From the NCBI GenBank assembly GCA_017307505.1, contig JAFKEE010000016.1, positions 1 to 64,000 of the forward strand: 64,000 bases of DNA. The letters are read 5' to 3'. Below are positions 55,184 through 63,948 of this stretch, in pieces; position 1 is the first letter of the stretch; each line of letters begins with the position of its first letter. Under the pieces are notes generated by a model. The model worked only from the letters and a program-made list of their open reading frames with translations. It was not told where the DNA came from and searched no databases. Made by a program: the position numbers and the translations under genes. Source of the stretch: Acidobacteriota bacterium (lineage in GTDB: Bacteria; Acidobacteriota; Terriglobia; Bryobacterales; Bryobacteraceae).

Positions 55184-55663
55184 TTAGCCCTGACCGTTTT
55201 CTACAGGGTAGCCGTGCTGAATCCAATCGGCGGCGAAATTGGTGGGAATCACAAGTGCCTTGACGCGCTTGAAGCCCAACTGCTTCAGTTCTGCCAGGGC
55301 CGGTTTCATGTTGGGGCAGTGGTCCCACGGGCAGCAACCGCAGTAGATCACGATCTCCTGATCCTTCCCCAGTTTGGCCGCGGCTTTCCTGAGCAACTCG
55401 ATGCCTTCCGGCTTGTTGCACGGACCAGCATAGATCGAATTCGGAATGTGCTTGCTGCGATAGAGTACCCCAAAGCCTACATGGAAGATGGCGATCTTGT
55501 TCGCGTCCTTCTGCGTCAGCCGTTTGGCGAAATCGGCCGGTTGGATCAGGTCGGCGTCATTCCATCCGGGAGGCGCGGCGGTCGCCGCTGCGGCCGTCAA
55601 AGCCGCCAGCGAAGTTCGCATCAGACCACGCCGGGAGAGACGCGGAGTTGCTTCAGTACACAT
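55184..55663 (-). CDS. Exported rhodanese-like protein
   Basis: A 159-residue protein with a twin-arginine-like signal (SRRGLMRTSLAALTAAAATAA). One rhodanese domain (about 40-155) contains HIPNSIYAGPCNKPEGIELL and the active-site loop IVIYCGCCPWDHCPNM, which has four cysteines instead of the usual one. The extra cysteines suggest metal binding or redox cycling in addition to sulfur transfer. It lies 75 bp from ftsK on the same strand but has no clear link to it. A partner sulfide- or thiosulfate-handling gene is absent. Confidence 0.85.
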   Translation of the reverse strand: MCTEATPRLSRRGLMRTSLAALTAAAATAAPPGWNDADLIQPADFAKRLTQKDANKIAIFHVGFGVLYRSKHIPNSIYAGPCNKPEGIELLRKAAAKLGKDQEIVIYCGCCPWDHCPNMKPALAELKQLGFKRVKALVIPTNFAADWIQHGYPVENGQG

Positions 55664-55766
55664 GCTCCAATTCTAGTCCCAAACGCCGGGGTCATTTCCA
55701 TCCCTGCAATCCGACATAAATCTATATCAGCAGGTACGTTTTGCTCTGATCGGACTTGTCCTTCCC

Positions 55767-55815
55767 TTGACTTCACATTCCTCTGCTCCGTATTATCGAT
55801 ACGACTATCGATTAA
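55767..55815 (+). promoter_or_regulatory. Promoter with inverted-repeat operator of the MFS gene
   Basis: TTGACT (55767-55772) and TATTAT (55791-55796) are separated by 18 bp, a good sigma-70 promoter. An inverted repeat, TTATCGAT (55793-55800) - ACGACT - ATCGATTAA (55807-55815), overlaps the -10 and the start site, the right place for a repressor operator. No regulator gene is adjacent. Confidence 0.6.
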
Positions 55816-55832
55816 CTAGGCTGAGGAGCTTC

Positions 55833-55919
55833 ATGCCTGCATTCATCGGCATCGGATCGCGGGGCCAAGCCCATTCTGATCCCAAGTTGCGGGAGATCTT
55901 CGGTGGCAGAAGCTCATAG
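55833..55919 (+). CDS. Possible 28-aa leader peptide overlapping the MFS start
   Basis: An ATG at 55833 after a strong GAGGAG opens a 28-codon frame ending at TAG 55917-55919, so it overlaps the first 17 nt of the MFS gene. The peptide starts MPAFIGIGSRGQAHSDPKL; GIGSRGQAH resembles the NAD-binding loop of Gfo/Idh/MocA oxidoreductases, so it could be a leader or a truncated remnant. Translation of it would carry ribosomes to the MFS start. Confidence 0.35.
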   Translation: MPAFIGIGSRGQAHSDPKLREIFGGRSS

Positions 55920-57114
55920 CACCGGGCGCACCCTGCATCCCTGGCTCCTGGTGGGGCTGCTCTGGGTGGTGGCAGCGCTGAATTACCTCGACCGCCAGGT
56001 GGCATTCTCGATGTTCCCGTTGCTGCAGCGGGACTTGGGTGCCACCAGCACCCAACTTGGCCTCATTGGGACTGTCTTTCTTTGGACTTACGGGCTGCTC
56101 TCACCGGCAGCCGGCTATCTGGCCGATCGCTTTGGCCGGGTCCGGATCATCCTCTTCGGACTCATCGTCTGGAGCCTCGTCACCTGGCTCACCGGTCACG
56201 TTCGTTCGGTGGAAGAGCTCCTCTGGACCCGCGCCCTCATGGGCGTCAGCGAAGCCTGCTACCTGCCGGCCGCACTCGCCCTGGTCGTCGCGGCGCACCC
56301 GGAGAAGACCCGTTCGCTGGCAGCAGGCATCCACCAGAGCGGGCTCTACAGCGGAGTCATCCTCGGCGGCGTCTGGGGTGGCTGGATGGGCGAGACTTAT
56401 GGCTGGCGGATGGCGTTCACCGTCCTGGGTGCAGTGGGAGTTATCTATTTCTTCGTGCTGTTTGCGTTCTTCCGTCGCCACGCAGAGCCTTCATCCGGAA
56501 CGGTCCCGCATCCGTTGCATGGCTTCGGCGAACTGCTGCGGAATCCGGCCTTTCTCCGCCTGGGTGCCGCCTTTGGCCTTGTTGGGGTAGCGAACTGGTT
56601 GGTCTACACCTGGCTGCCCGCCTTTCTCGTCGAGAATTACTCACTCGGCCTGGCGGCGGCCGGCTTCTCAGCCACCTTCTATCTGCAGGTTGCGAGCTAC
56701 ATAGGGATCCTGGTGGGCGGGTTTGCCTCGGATCGCTGGCAACAGGCCTCCGCCCGGGGCAGGATCCTCACGCAGGTTATCGGTCTGGGTGTGGCCGCGC
56801 CGTTCCTGTTCCTGATGGGAACCACTAAGTCATTTCCCATATTGGTCTTAGGCCTGATCCTGTTCGGCCTGGGCCGGGGGCTTTACGACTGCAACACCAT
56901 GCCGGTGCTGAGCCAGTTTGTCGCGCCGGGTCTGCGTTCCACCGGCTACGGGCTGATGAACTGCCTCTCCTGCCTGCTGGGCGGTGTCATGGCCGGACTC
57001 GCCGGCTACCTCAAGAGCCAGGTGGGTCTGGCGGCTGCGTTCCAGTGCAGCGCCGCAGTGCTCCTTTTGGCGGTGATCCTGCTGGCCGCCCTGAAGCCCC
57101 GGCCGAATCCATAG
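55903..57114 (+). CDS. MFS transporter, organic-acid type
   Basis: A 403-residue permease with about 12 helices, starting at GTG 55903 after GGGAGA. NYLDRQVAFSMFPLLQRDLG, GYLADRFGRVRIILFG and LMGVSEACYLPAALALVVAAHPEKTR, read in order, mark the anion:cation symporter or UhpT-like branch of MFS. It is distinct from the hexuronate-type transporter at 31059. Substrate unknown. The promoter at 55767 has an operator-like repeat. Confidence 0.9.
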   Translation: MAEAHSTGRTLHPWLLVGLLWVVAALNYLDRQVAFSMFPLLQRDLGATSTQLGLIGTVFLWTYGLLSPAAGYLADRFGRVRIILFGLIVWSLVTWLTGHVRSVEELLWTRALMGVSEACYLPAALALVVAAHPEKTRSLAAGIHQSGLYSGVILGGVWGGWMGETYGWRMAFTVLGAVGVIYFFVLFAFFRRHAEPSSGTVPHPLHGFGELLRNPAFLRLGAAFGLVGVANWLVYTWLPAFLVENYSLGLAAAGFSATFYLQVASYIGILVGGFASDRWQQASARGRILTQVIGLGVAAPFLFLMGTTKSFPILVLGLILFGLGRGLYDCNTMPVLSQFVAPGLRSTGYGLMNCLSCLLGGVMAGLAGYLKSQVGLAAAFQCSAAVLLLAVILLAALKPRPNP

Positions 57115-57179
57115 AGGGGGATCACAAGATCCGATCCGTCTGATCGTGCCGGACAGGCCCGATTCGCTACAATCCGGCG

Positions 57180-58004
57180 ATGGACCTGATTCTGCTGCTC
57201 AAAGCCCTCGTGATGGGTATTGTGGAGGGCCTCACCGAGTTCCTGCCGATCTCCTCCACCGGACACCTGATTCTGGTGGGCGACCTGCTTTCGTTCAACT
57301 CGGAGGCGGGCAAGGTGTTCGAGATCGTCATTCAGACAGGCGCCATGTTTGCCATCATCTGGGAATACCGCCAGAAGTTCCTGGGCATTCTGAGCGGCCT
57401 CTTCTCCGACCAGCGCGCCCAGCGCTTTGTCTTCAACCTTTTTGTTGCCTTCCTGCCGGCGGCTGTGATCGGACTGGCCTTTAACAAGATCATCAAAGCG
57501 CACCTCTTCAAGCCAATCCCCGTCGCCCTGGCGTTTATCGTGGGCGGCCTGGTGATCCTGTGGGCTGAACGGCGCAAACACGTGATTCGGATCCATAGCG
57601 TGGACGAGATGGACTGGACCGACGCCCTGAAAGTCGGCTGCGCGCAGTGCCTGGCCATGATCCCCGGCACTTCCCGGTCAGGAGCCACGATCATCGGCGG
57701 CCTGCTCTTCGGACTCTCCCGCCAGGCCGCTACCGAGTTCTCGTTCTTCCTGGCCGTTCCGACCCTGATGATCGCCGGCGCCTACGAACTGTACAAGGAG
57801 CGGGCGCTGCTCTCCATGGCCGATGCGAGCTGGTTCGGAGTTGGTTCCGTAGCCGCCTTTATCAGCGCATTTCTCTGCGTACGGTGGCTGCTCCGCTACA
57901 TTAGCAGCCATGATTTCACGGCCTTCGCCTGGTACCGGATTGTCTTTGGTATTGCCGTGATTGCTACGGCTTACATGGGCCTGGTGAACTGGACTGCCCG
58001 CTGA
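57180..58004 (+). CDS. uppP: Undecaprenyl-diphosphatase (UppP/BacA)
   Basis: A 274-residue membrane phosphatase that recycles undecaprenyl diphosphate for peptidoglycan and gives bacitracin resistance. The catalytic motifs are [20 protein letters not shown] and [19 protein letters not shown], with the conserved Glu, Ser and Arg. About seven to eight helices are visible. A TACAAT box at 57168-57173 ends 6 nt before the ATG, and no Shine-Dalgarno is present, so the transcript may be leaderless. Confidence 0.96.
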   Translation: MDLILLLKALVMGIVEGLTEFLPISSTGHLILVGDLLSFNSEAGKVFEIVIQTGAMFAIIWEYRQKFLGILSGLFSDQRAQRFVFNLFVAFLPAAVIGLAFNKIIKAHLFKPIPVALAFIVGGLVILWAERRKHVIRIHSVDEMDWTDALKVGCAQCLAMIPGTSRSGATIIGGLLFGLSRQAATEFSFFLAVPTLMIAGAYELYKERALLSMADASWFGVGSVAAFISAFLCVRWLLRYISSHDFTAFAWYRIVFGIAVIATAYMGLVNWTAR

Positions 58005-58091
58005 TTACGGTTTGGTTGCTGTGGGTTGGAGCTCATAACGGGGCATAATGGAGTGAGGGCCACCGTTGGGCGAAACATTCCATCTATCCGC

Positions 58092-59513
58092 ATGACCAAC
58101 ACCAAGATCGTTGCCACTTTGGGACCGGCCTGCAGTTCTCCGGAGATGATCCGTAAGCTGATTCAGGCCGGCGTCGACGTTTTCCGCCTGAACGCCTCCC
58201 ACGGCACAGTGGAACAGCGCCATGAAGCTGTTTTGGAGATCCGCAAGGCTTCCGAGGAGTTCAAACTCAACACGGGCATCCTGCTGGACCTGCAAGGTCC
58301 AAAGATCCGGATCGGCACTTTTGAAGGCGGTTCCGCCGTGTTGGTGCCCGGCGCCGAGTTCGTCATCACCACGGAAGATCTCGTCGGCAACGCCGAAGGC
58401 GCTTCCACCACCTACAAGGACTTCGCGCGCGATGTGAAGAGCGGCGATCGCGTCCTGCTGGCCGACGGAGCCCTGGAGCTCAGCGTCATCGATTCCGACG
58501 GTATCCGCGCGCGCTGCCGTGTCGTCACGGGCGGCGTGATCAAGGACAAGAAGGGCATTAACCTGCCCGGCGTCCAGTTGTCCACCCCCTCCATGACGCG
58601 CCGTGACATGGAGAATATGCTGGCCGGCCTCAGCGTGGGCGTCGACCTTGTGGCGCTCAGCTTTGTCCGCCGGTCCAGCGATGTGCTGCGGCTGCGGCTG
58701 TTCCTGGAAGAGAAGGGCTCTAATCTGCCCATTATTGCCAAGATCGAGAAGCCTGAAGCCGTCGAGAACATTAAGGACATTCTCAGCGAGAGCGATGGAG
58801 TCATGGTGGCCCGAGGCGACCTGGGCGTGGAATGCCCCATGGAGAAGGTCCCTTTCATCCAGAAGTCGATCATCGAATCGGCGCGCCGGGCCGGCAAGTT
58901 CGTGATCACGGCGACGCAGATGCTGGAATCGATGATCGAGAATCCGTTCCCCACGCGCGCTGAGGTAAGCGACGTGGCCAACGCCATCTATGACGGCACC
59001 GACGCCGTCATGCTTTCCGGCGAGACGTCAGTCGGCAAGTATCCCGTCGAGGCCGTCCGCATGATGGACCGCACCGCCGCCCAGGCTGAAGAATCCACGC
59101 GAAAGTATGGCTTCCGCGAACTGCCCAGCCGCGAATACGTCACGCACGCCGAGATCGTGTCCGATTCCGCCTACCACGCGGCGAAGATGGCCGGAGCGCA
59201 GGCGATCGTAGTTTTCAGTTCCTCGGGCTCCAGCGCCCGCCATGTTGCCCGCTTCCGCCCCCCGGTTCCGATCTTCGTCTTCACTCAGACGCAGCAGGTG
59301 GCCCGGTCGTTGTCGGTCGTTTTCGGCATCAATGCGATTGTGGCGCCCCACACAACATCGACCGACGAGATGATGGCGCAGATGGATCGGGTGCTTGTCG
59401 AAAAGGGTCTGCTGAAGCCGCGCGACAGTGTGGTCTTTGTGGCCGGCATGCCGATTGGCCGCCCCGGCAGCACGAATATGATGAAGCTGCATCGCGTGGG
59501 TGAGATTGGCTGA
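58092..59513 (+). CDS. pyk: Pyruvate kinase
   Basis: A 473-residue glycolytic enzyme that makes ATP and pyruvate. MTNTKIVATLGPACSSPEMI is the classical start, so ATG 58092 is chosen even though the frame opens earlier. Motifs: DVFRLNASHG, GPKIRIGTFEGG, the substrate loop IAKIEKPEAVENI, DGVMVARGDLGVECP (Mg2+ ligands), QMLESMIENPFPTRAEVSDV and YDGTDAVMLSGETSVGKYP. The C-terminal allosteric domain (about 350-473) is complete. It lies 87 bp after uppP. Confidence 0.96.
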   Translation: MTNTKIVATLGPACSSPEMIRKLIQAGVDVFRLNASHGTVEQRHEAVLEIRKASEEFKLNTGILLDLQGPKIRIGTFEGGSAVLVPGAEFVITTEDLVGNAEGASTTYKDFARDVKSGDRVLLADGALELSVIDSDGIRARCRVVTGGVIKDKKGINLPGVQLSTPSMTRRDMENMLAGLSVGVDLVALSFVRRSSDVLRLRLFLEEKGSNLPIIAKIEKPEAVENIKDILSESDGVMVARGDLGVECPMEKVPFIQKSIIESARRAGKFVITATQMLESMIENPFPTRAEVSDVANAIYDGTDAVMLSGETSVGKYPVEAVRMMDRTAAQAEESTRKYGFRELPSREYVTHAEIVSDSAYHAAKMAGAQAIVVFSSSGSSARHVARFRPPVPIFVFTQTQQVARSLSVVFGINAIVAPHTTSTDEMMAQMDRVLVEKGLLKPRDSVVFVAGMPIGRPGSTNMMKLHRVGEIG

Positions 59514-59632
59514 GGTCCGCGTCAGAGCGACTCCTGGCTGGTCTGGATCACTCGTAGAATAATCCGGGGTTGATCCCTTCCACGCCCGGTTTACGCGTAG
59601 TGTGGAAGGACCCGGTAGGAGGGGCTCCGGTA

Positions 59633-60625
59633 GTGAAGAAAATTCTGCTTTACGTTGTGATCCCGCTGGTGGTGATCGTCGGCGGGGGATATACCGCGCT
59701 CGTGCTCAAGAAGCCGGCCATGAATCCGCCATCAGCCATTAAGGTGGAGGCAACGGCAGAACGGTTGCAACGCGGCAAGTACATCTTCGAAAACGTTTCG
59801 GACTGCGGCGGCTGCCATAGCGAAAGGAACTGGGAGAAGTTTGGGGCTCCGGTGTACGACGGCCGCACCGGCGTCGGGTATGCCTTCCCGCCCGAACTCG
59901 GGCTGCCCGGCAAAGTGGTGGCGCCCAACCTGACACCCGACGCGGAAACGGGCCTTGGATCCTGGAGCGATGGAGAGAAGCTGCGCGCCATCCGCGAAGG
60001 CGTGTCGAAAGATGGACGGGCGCTATTCCCCTTCATGCCCTATCCACATTTCCGGAAGATGAGCGACGAGGATGCCTACTCCGTGGTCGCCTATATGAAC
60101 TCACTGCCGCCGGTGAAAAACCGCATGCCCCGGACGGAGCTCAACTTCCCCGTGAATCTCATGATCAAATTCGCGCCTGAGCCGGTGACCGGCCAGATCC
60201 GGACGCCTGAGCGCACGAACCGCCTGAAGTACGGTGAGTATCTCGTCGAGATGGGCGGTTGCGCCGAATGTCACAGCCAGATGGAAAAGGGCAAGGTCGT
60301 CGAGGGGAAAGAATTCGCGGGCGGCACGGAGTTCAACTTCCCGGGCAAACTGGTGCGCTCGGCCAATATCACGCCTGACGAAGAAACAGGCCTGGGCAAG
60401 TGGAGCGAGCAGCGTTTTGTAGACAAGTTCAAGGGCTTTGCCAACATGACCTACGACAACGCGCCGAGGATGAACCAAAGCAACTTCACCCTGATGCCGT
60501 GGCTCGCCATGTCGCAATTGCCCGATGAGGATCTGCGAGCCATCTACACCTACCTACGGACTCTCAAGCCGGTGCACAATCCGGTGGAAGTCCACCCGCC
60601 GCTCGCTCCTCCGCCGGCCCAATAG
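59633..60625 (+). CDS. Exported di-heme cytochrome c
   Basis: A 330-residue protein beginning at GTG 59633 with an N-terminal membrane anchor (ILLYVVIPLVVIVGGGYTALVL) and GGAGG about 12 nt upstream. Two CxxCH heme sites are present, in DCGGCHSERNW and GCAECHSQME. Each lies in a cytochrome c domain with NLTPDAETGLGSWSDGEK or NITPDEETGLGKWSEQR, the pattern of alcohol/aldehyde dehydrogenase cytochrome subunits. The domains are about 150 residues apart. It probably carries electrons in the periplasm. The gene is convergent with two CxxCH-containing exported proteins. Confidence 0.92.
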   Translation: MKKILLYVVIPLVVIVGGGYTALVLKKPAMNPPSAIKVEATAERLQRGKYIFENVSDCGGCHSERNWEKFGAPVYDGRTGVGYAFPPELGLPGKVVAPNLTPDAETGLGSWSDGEKLRAIREGVSKDGRALFPFMPYPHFRKMSDEDAYSVVAYMNSLPPVKNRMPRTELNFPVNLMIKFAPEPVTGQIRTPERTNRLKYGEYLVEMGGCAECHSQMEKGKVVEGKEFAGGTEFNFPGKLVRSANITPDEETGLGKWSEQRFVDKFKGFANMTYDNAPRMNQSNFTLMPWLAMSQLPDEDLRAIYTYLRTLKPVHNPVEVHPPLAPPPAQ

Positions 60626-60629
60626 CCGC

Positions 60630-60657
60630 AAAAAAAGGGGCGCCGTGGAGGCGCCCC
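60630..60657 (-). terminator. Terminator of the choice-of-anchor/CxxCH operon
   Basis: On the minus strand GGGGCGCC-TCCAC-GGCGCCCC (60657-60637) is followed by seven T residues (60636-60630). It is 37 bp after the stop codon of the 631-aa gene and also lies 4 bp past the cytochrome gene, which it may serve weakly in the other direction. Confidence 0.9.
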
Positions 60658-60694
60658 GAGGAGTGTGAAAGCTCAGCTCCGCTTGTTTTGACTT

Positions 60695-62590
60695 CTACTG
60701 CTGCACTGTCGGAATGGAGGTGAATGCCTCGCCGCCGAAGCGCAGGCCCAGCACCGACAAGCCAGCCGCCGGCACCGAGAACTTGGCTACGCCGCGATTG
60801 CCCGCCATCCCGCTCAGGCCTGGCAGACTGCGCAAGAGCGCGGCCGTCTTGCCGTTAGCTGGAACAGCGATAGTGGAGGTGCCGATCTGATTGCCGCCGG
60901 CATCCAGGACCACCACGTTGACCAAAGCAGCCGAGGCGGTTGGATTGGCCACGCCGACCGCTGTTGCGAACGCTGTGTCATCCCAGATCAGTGTGCTGGT
61001 GGGGAGCGTCGTGCCAGTGAGCGGAACAACCGCCTCCTGGTCCGCGCGTCCCTGAATGCTCTGCCGGAAGATGGCATAGCCGATCACCCCGGAGGGCAGA
61101 TCGACCTTCACCCAGCCCTGCGTCAGAGCGCCGGTATTCGTAGCCTCGAAGATGGCAGTGCCGTTGGCACTGAGGTTCAGCGTCTTCGACGTGCCGCCTG
61201 CGTCCGAAACGGGCAGCGGATTCCCATCCTCACCCAGGAAATTGGCGGTGACGGAGACCGGACTGCCTGTCGTATTGCTGAAGTAGAGCGCGGTGTACCA
61301 GCCGCCACCGAACGCCAGTTGTGGCAAGGCGAAGGAAGTGCCCACCGGCGGAGCCGTCGGGATGGATGTGAACGCCTCGCCGCCGAAGCGCAGACCCAAC
61401 ACCGACAACCCTCCGGCAGCTACGGTGAATTTGGCCAGGCCCCGGTTACCAGCCATGCCAGCCAGGCCCGGCAGACTCCGCAGCAGCGCCGCTGTTTTGC
61501 CGTTGGCTGGAACATCAATGGTCGAAGTACCGATGGAATTGCCTCCGGAGTCAAGAACGTTCACGTTGACCGTGACCGCATTGGCGTTCGGATTCGCAAT
61601 CGCCACGGCTGTTGCGAAGGCGGTGTCATCCCAGATCAGCGTGCTGTCTGAAAGGCTGGTGCCCGTCAGCGGCACTACCGCCTCCTGGTCCGCGCGTCCC
61701 TGAATGCTTTGCCGGAAGATCGCATAGCCGATGACGCCATCCGGCAAGTCAACCTTTACCCAGCCCTGCGTGAGCGCACCGGTATTGGTTGCTTCGAAAA
61801 TGGCCGTGCCGCCAGCGCCGATATCCAGCGTCTTTGTGGTTCCACCCGCATCCGGCACCGTGAGCGGACTCCCGTCCTGGCCGAAGAAACTGGCCTTGAC
61901 GGAGGCCGCACTGCCTGTCGTGTTGTTGAAGTACAGCGCTGTGTACCAGCCTCCTCCAAACGCAAGCTGAGGCAGGGCGTAGGTGGTCGTCGATGGTGTG
62001 GAACCGCTACCGGGAGTAACGGTCAGCGATGAGTTGTAGATGTGGTCGCCCGGATCCTCGCGGCCATTGTTGTTGGCTGCGTTGCCGGCCACATAGAAGG
62101 TCACGTTTCCTACGTTGACGTTGTCCGGCGGAGTCCAAAGAACGTCCCACGTGGCGGAATTGGCGGTGCCCTGATAGGTGCCGGTAGAAGTGTGGGTGAT
62201 GAAGAGCACCTTGGAACCATCAGGCAAAGAGGAACTGATGAGCCGCGTGTTGATGGTATCTGCCACAGCCAGGGTTCCCGCGCTCTTGTTCGCATCCGAA
62301 GCCAGCCGGGGAGAAATCTCAAAACCCCATCGCCGGGCCGTCGGGTCCGCCAGAGTGATCCGCAGCCGCAGTTGCTGGCCCGGCGTCCAATGGCTGGCGT
62401 CTACCAGTTCCACTTTCACGCTGCCAGCGCCGCTATTGGCCACGCCTCCATGACAATCCGTGCAGATTCCATCCCCTGGTGCCCCCGTGACAAACGTGGG
62501 AGCGCCTGTGCTGTGAGCCAACAAGGATGCGCCAAAAAGCACGGCGCAAATGGACAGTCTTGTAGTGATTTGAATTTTCCCCATCCTCAT
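60695..62590 (-). CDS. Exported mono-heme (CxxCH) reelin-like protein with two internal 216-aa repeats
   Basis: A 631-residue protein with a signal peptide (LSICAVLFGASLLAHSTG). Residues about 30-195 form a reelin/choice-of-anchor-V-like domain holding one heme motif, ICTDCHGG, and WTPGQQLRLRITLADP. The rest is two long, nearly identical units of about 216 residues (each starting with ALPQLAFGGGWYTALYF and ending in LRFGGEAFTSIP), described in the next entry. It is the second gene of a two-gene minus-strand operon, 37 bp after its paralogue, and ends before a strong terminator. The single heme may join it to the adjacent di-heme cytochrome, but this is not shown. Confidence 0.85.
   Translation of the reverse strand: MRMGKIQITTRLSICAVLFGASLLAHSTGAPTFVTGAPGDGICTDCHGGVANSGAGSVKVELVDASHWTPGQQLRLRITLADPTARRWGFEISPRLASDANKSAGTLAVADTINTRLISSSLPDGSKVLFITHTSTGTYQGTANSATWDVLWTPPDNVNVGNVTFYVAGNAANNNGREDPGDHIYNSSLTVTPGSGSTPSTTTYALPQLAFGGGWYTALYFNNTTGSAASVKASFFGQDGSPLTVPDAGGTTKTLDIGAGGTAIFEATNTGALTQGWVKVDLPDGVIGYAIFRQSIQGRADQEAVVPLTGTSLSDSTLIWDDTAFATAVAIANPNANAVTVNVNVLDSGGNSIGTSTIDVPANGKTAALLRSLPGLAGMAGNRGLAKFTVAAGGLSVLGLRFGGEAFTSIPTAPPVGTSFALPQLAFGGGWYTALYFSNTTGSPVSVTANFLGEDGNPLPVSDAGGTSKTLNLSANGTAIFEATNTGALTQGWVKVDLPSGVIGYAIFRQSIQGRADQEAVVPLTGTTLPTSTLIWDDTAFATAVGVANPTASAALVNVVVLDAGGNQIGTSTIAVPANGKTAALLRSLPGLSGMAGNRGVAKFSVPAAGLSVLGLRFGGEAFTSIPTVQQ
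60704..61999 (-). repeat. Internal tandem duplication of 648 bp within the reelin-like gene
   Basis: The block containing GCCTCGCCGCCGAAGCGCAG occurs at 60726 and again at 61374, a 648-bp (216-codon) period. Long stretches of the two units are almost the same at the DNA level, such as the region coding GWVKVDLP and YAIFRQSIQGRADQEAVVPL. The high identity indicates a recent duplication or frequent conversion. Confidence 0.9.
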
Positions 62591-62627
62591 ATCGATAGAA
62601 ACCCAGATGCCAGATTAAGGTTTTTGG

Positions 62628-63869
62628 TTACTTGTCTGTAGAGGGAATCGCGCTGAACGACGTGGTGCCAACGCGGAAGCCCGCCACCGAGAAGCTGCCG
62701 GAGTCCACCGTGAGCAGAACCGTCCCACGATTGCCCGTGGTGGCTGTGAACTCCGGGATATCCTTCAGGTTTACTTCCAGCTTGGTTTTGGCGGGCAGAG
62801 CGATGCTGGTACTAGCCACGGCTTGACCGCCAGGATCCGCCAGAGTCAGGCGCACGGTGGTGTTCTCTGACCCGGGGTTACTGAGCGACAACTGCGTCGT
62901 GAGCGTCGTATCGTCCCACGCCAACGTACTGCTTTTGACGCCGGGCGCGGTGAAGTTGAGTACAGTCTCGATGGCCGGCTGATCCGGTGGAGACTTTGTG
63001 AGCACAACGTAGCCGGACACCCCATCCGGCAGCGAGAGAGCAGCATATCCTTCGGTCACAGCGCCGCCCGCGGGAGCCGCGATCACTGTGCTGCCGTGCG
63101 GGGCAAGGTCGACAACAGGCGCTGCGCCGCCCGGCACCCCGCTCATCGGAGTCCCATCATTTCCAGTGAAGAAGACGAACGCCTTGGCGGCGGAATCGGT
63201 GGTGTTGTAGAGGTACAGGCGGGCTGACCAGTTTTCGCCGAACACGAACCTGGGCACGATGCGATTGATCGTCGGCGCCGGAGGGGGCACCGTCGTATCG
63301 GGGCTAGTGGAAGCGGGGGAGACCGCCAGAGTGGTTGTATAGATCTTGTCGCCCGTATCAGGCTGGTTGTTCCCATTGGCCGCATTGCCGGCGGCATAAA
63401 AGGTCACGGCACCGGCTGAGGCGTTGTCCGGTGGAGTCCACAGGAATTCCCATGTAGAGGAGCCTGTCGTTCCGAGCCTGGTGCCCGCAGAGGTGTGTGT
63501 CACGAACTGGATCCCACCACCGCCATTGTTCAATTTGGTGTTTGCAGTGTCGGAGACGGCCAGCGTGCCCGCTGGGGCATTGGGGTCGGAGGCCAGACGC
63601 GCCGTAATGTTGAAACCCCAGCGCCGCGCCTGCGGATCGGCCAGGGTCACCTGCAGCCGGACCTGCTGGCCTGGCGTCCAGGCACTCGCATCGACCATCG
63701 AGACGGTCAATTTGCCCGCGCCCGAGTTGATGCTCCCACCATGGCAATCCGTGCAGATGCCATCCCCCGGCGCGTTTGTTGTGAACGCCGGCGCCCCATT
63801 CACTTCAGCCCACAGCGATGCCCCCAGCATCGCCGAACACACCAACAGCTGTACTGCCCTGCGGACCAT
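62628..63869 (-). CDS. Exported mono-heme (CxxCH) reelin-like protein, paralogue
   Basis: A 413-residue protein with a signal peptide (VQLLVCSAMLGASLWA) and AAAGGG about 15 nt before ATG 63869. The first 190 residues match its neighbour in order: GDGICTDCHGG (heme site), WTPGQQVRLQVTLADPQARRWG and WEFLWTPPDN. The C-terminal 200 residues are a single, diverged copy of the beta-rich repeat found twice in the neighbour (ENWSARLYLYNTTDSAAKA; VAGFRVGTTSFSAIP). It probably sits with the neighbour on the cell surface or in the periplasm. Confidence 0.85.
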   Translation of the reverse strand: MVRRAVQLLVCSAMLGASLWAEVNGAPAFTTNAPGDGICTDCHGGSINSGAGKLTVSMVDASAWTPGQQVRLQVTLADPQARRWGFNITARLASDPNAPAGTLAVSDTANTKLNNGGGGIQFVTHTSAGTRLGTTGSSTWEFLWTPPDNASAGAVTFYAAGNAANGNNQPDTGDKIYTTTLAVSPASTSPDTTVPPPAPTINRIVPRFVFGENWSARLYLYNTTDSAAKAFVFFTGNDGTPMSGVPGGAAPVVDLAPHGSTVIAAPAGGAVTEGYAALSLPDGVSGYVVLTKSPPDQPAIETVLNFTAPGVKSSTLAWDDTTLTTQLSLSNPGSENTTVRLTLADPGGQAVASTSIALPAKTKLEVNLKDIPEFTATTGNRGTVLLTVDSGSFSVAGFRVGTTSFSAIPSTDK

Positions 63870-63948
63870 TTTGGTACTTCACCCTTTCTACCCTCGGGGG
63901 ACATTTCCGGCGCCCCCGCGAAAGCATCTATCCTGTGGGGTAGGACAA

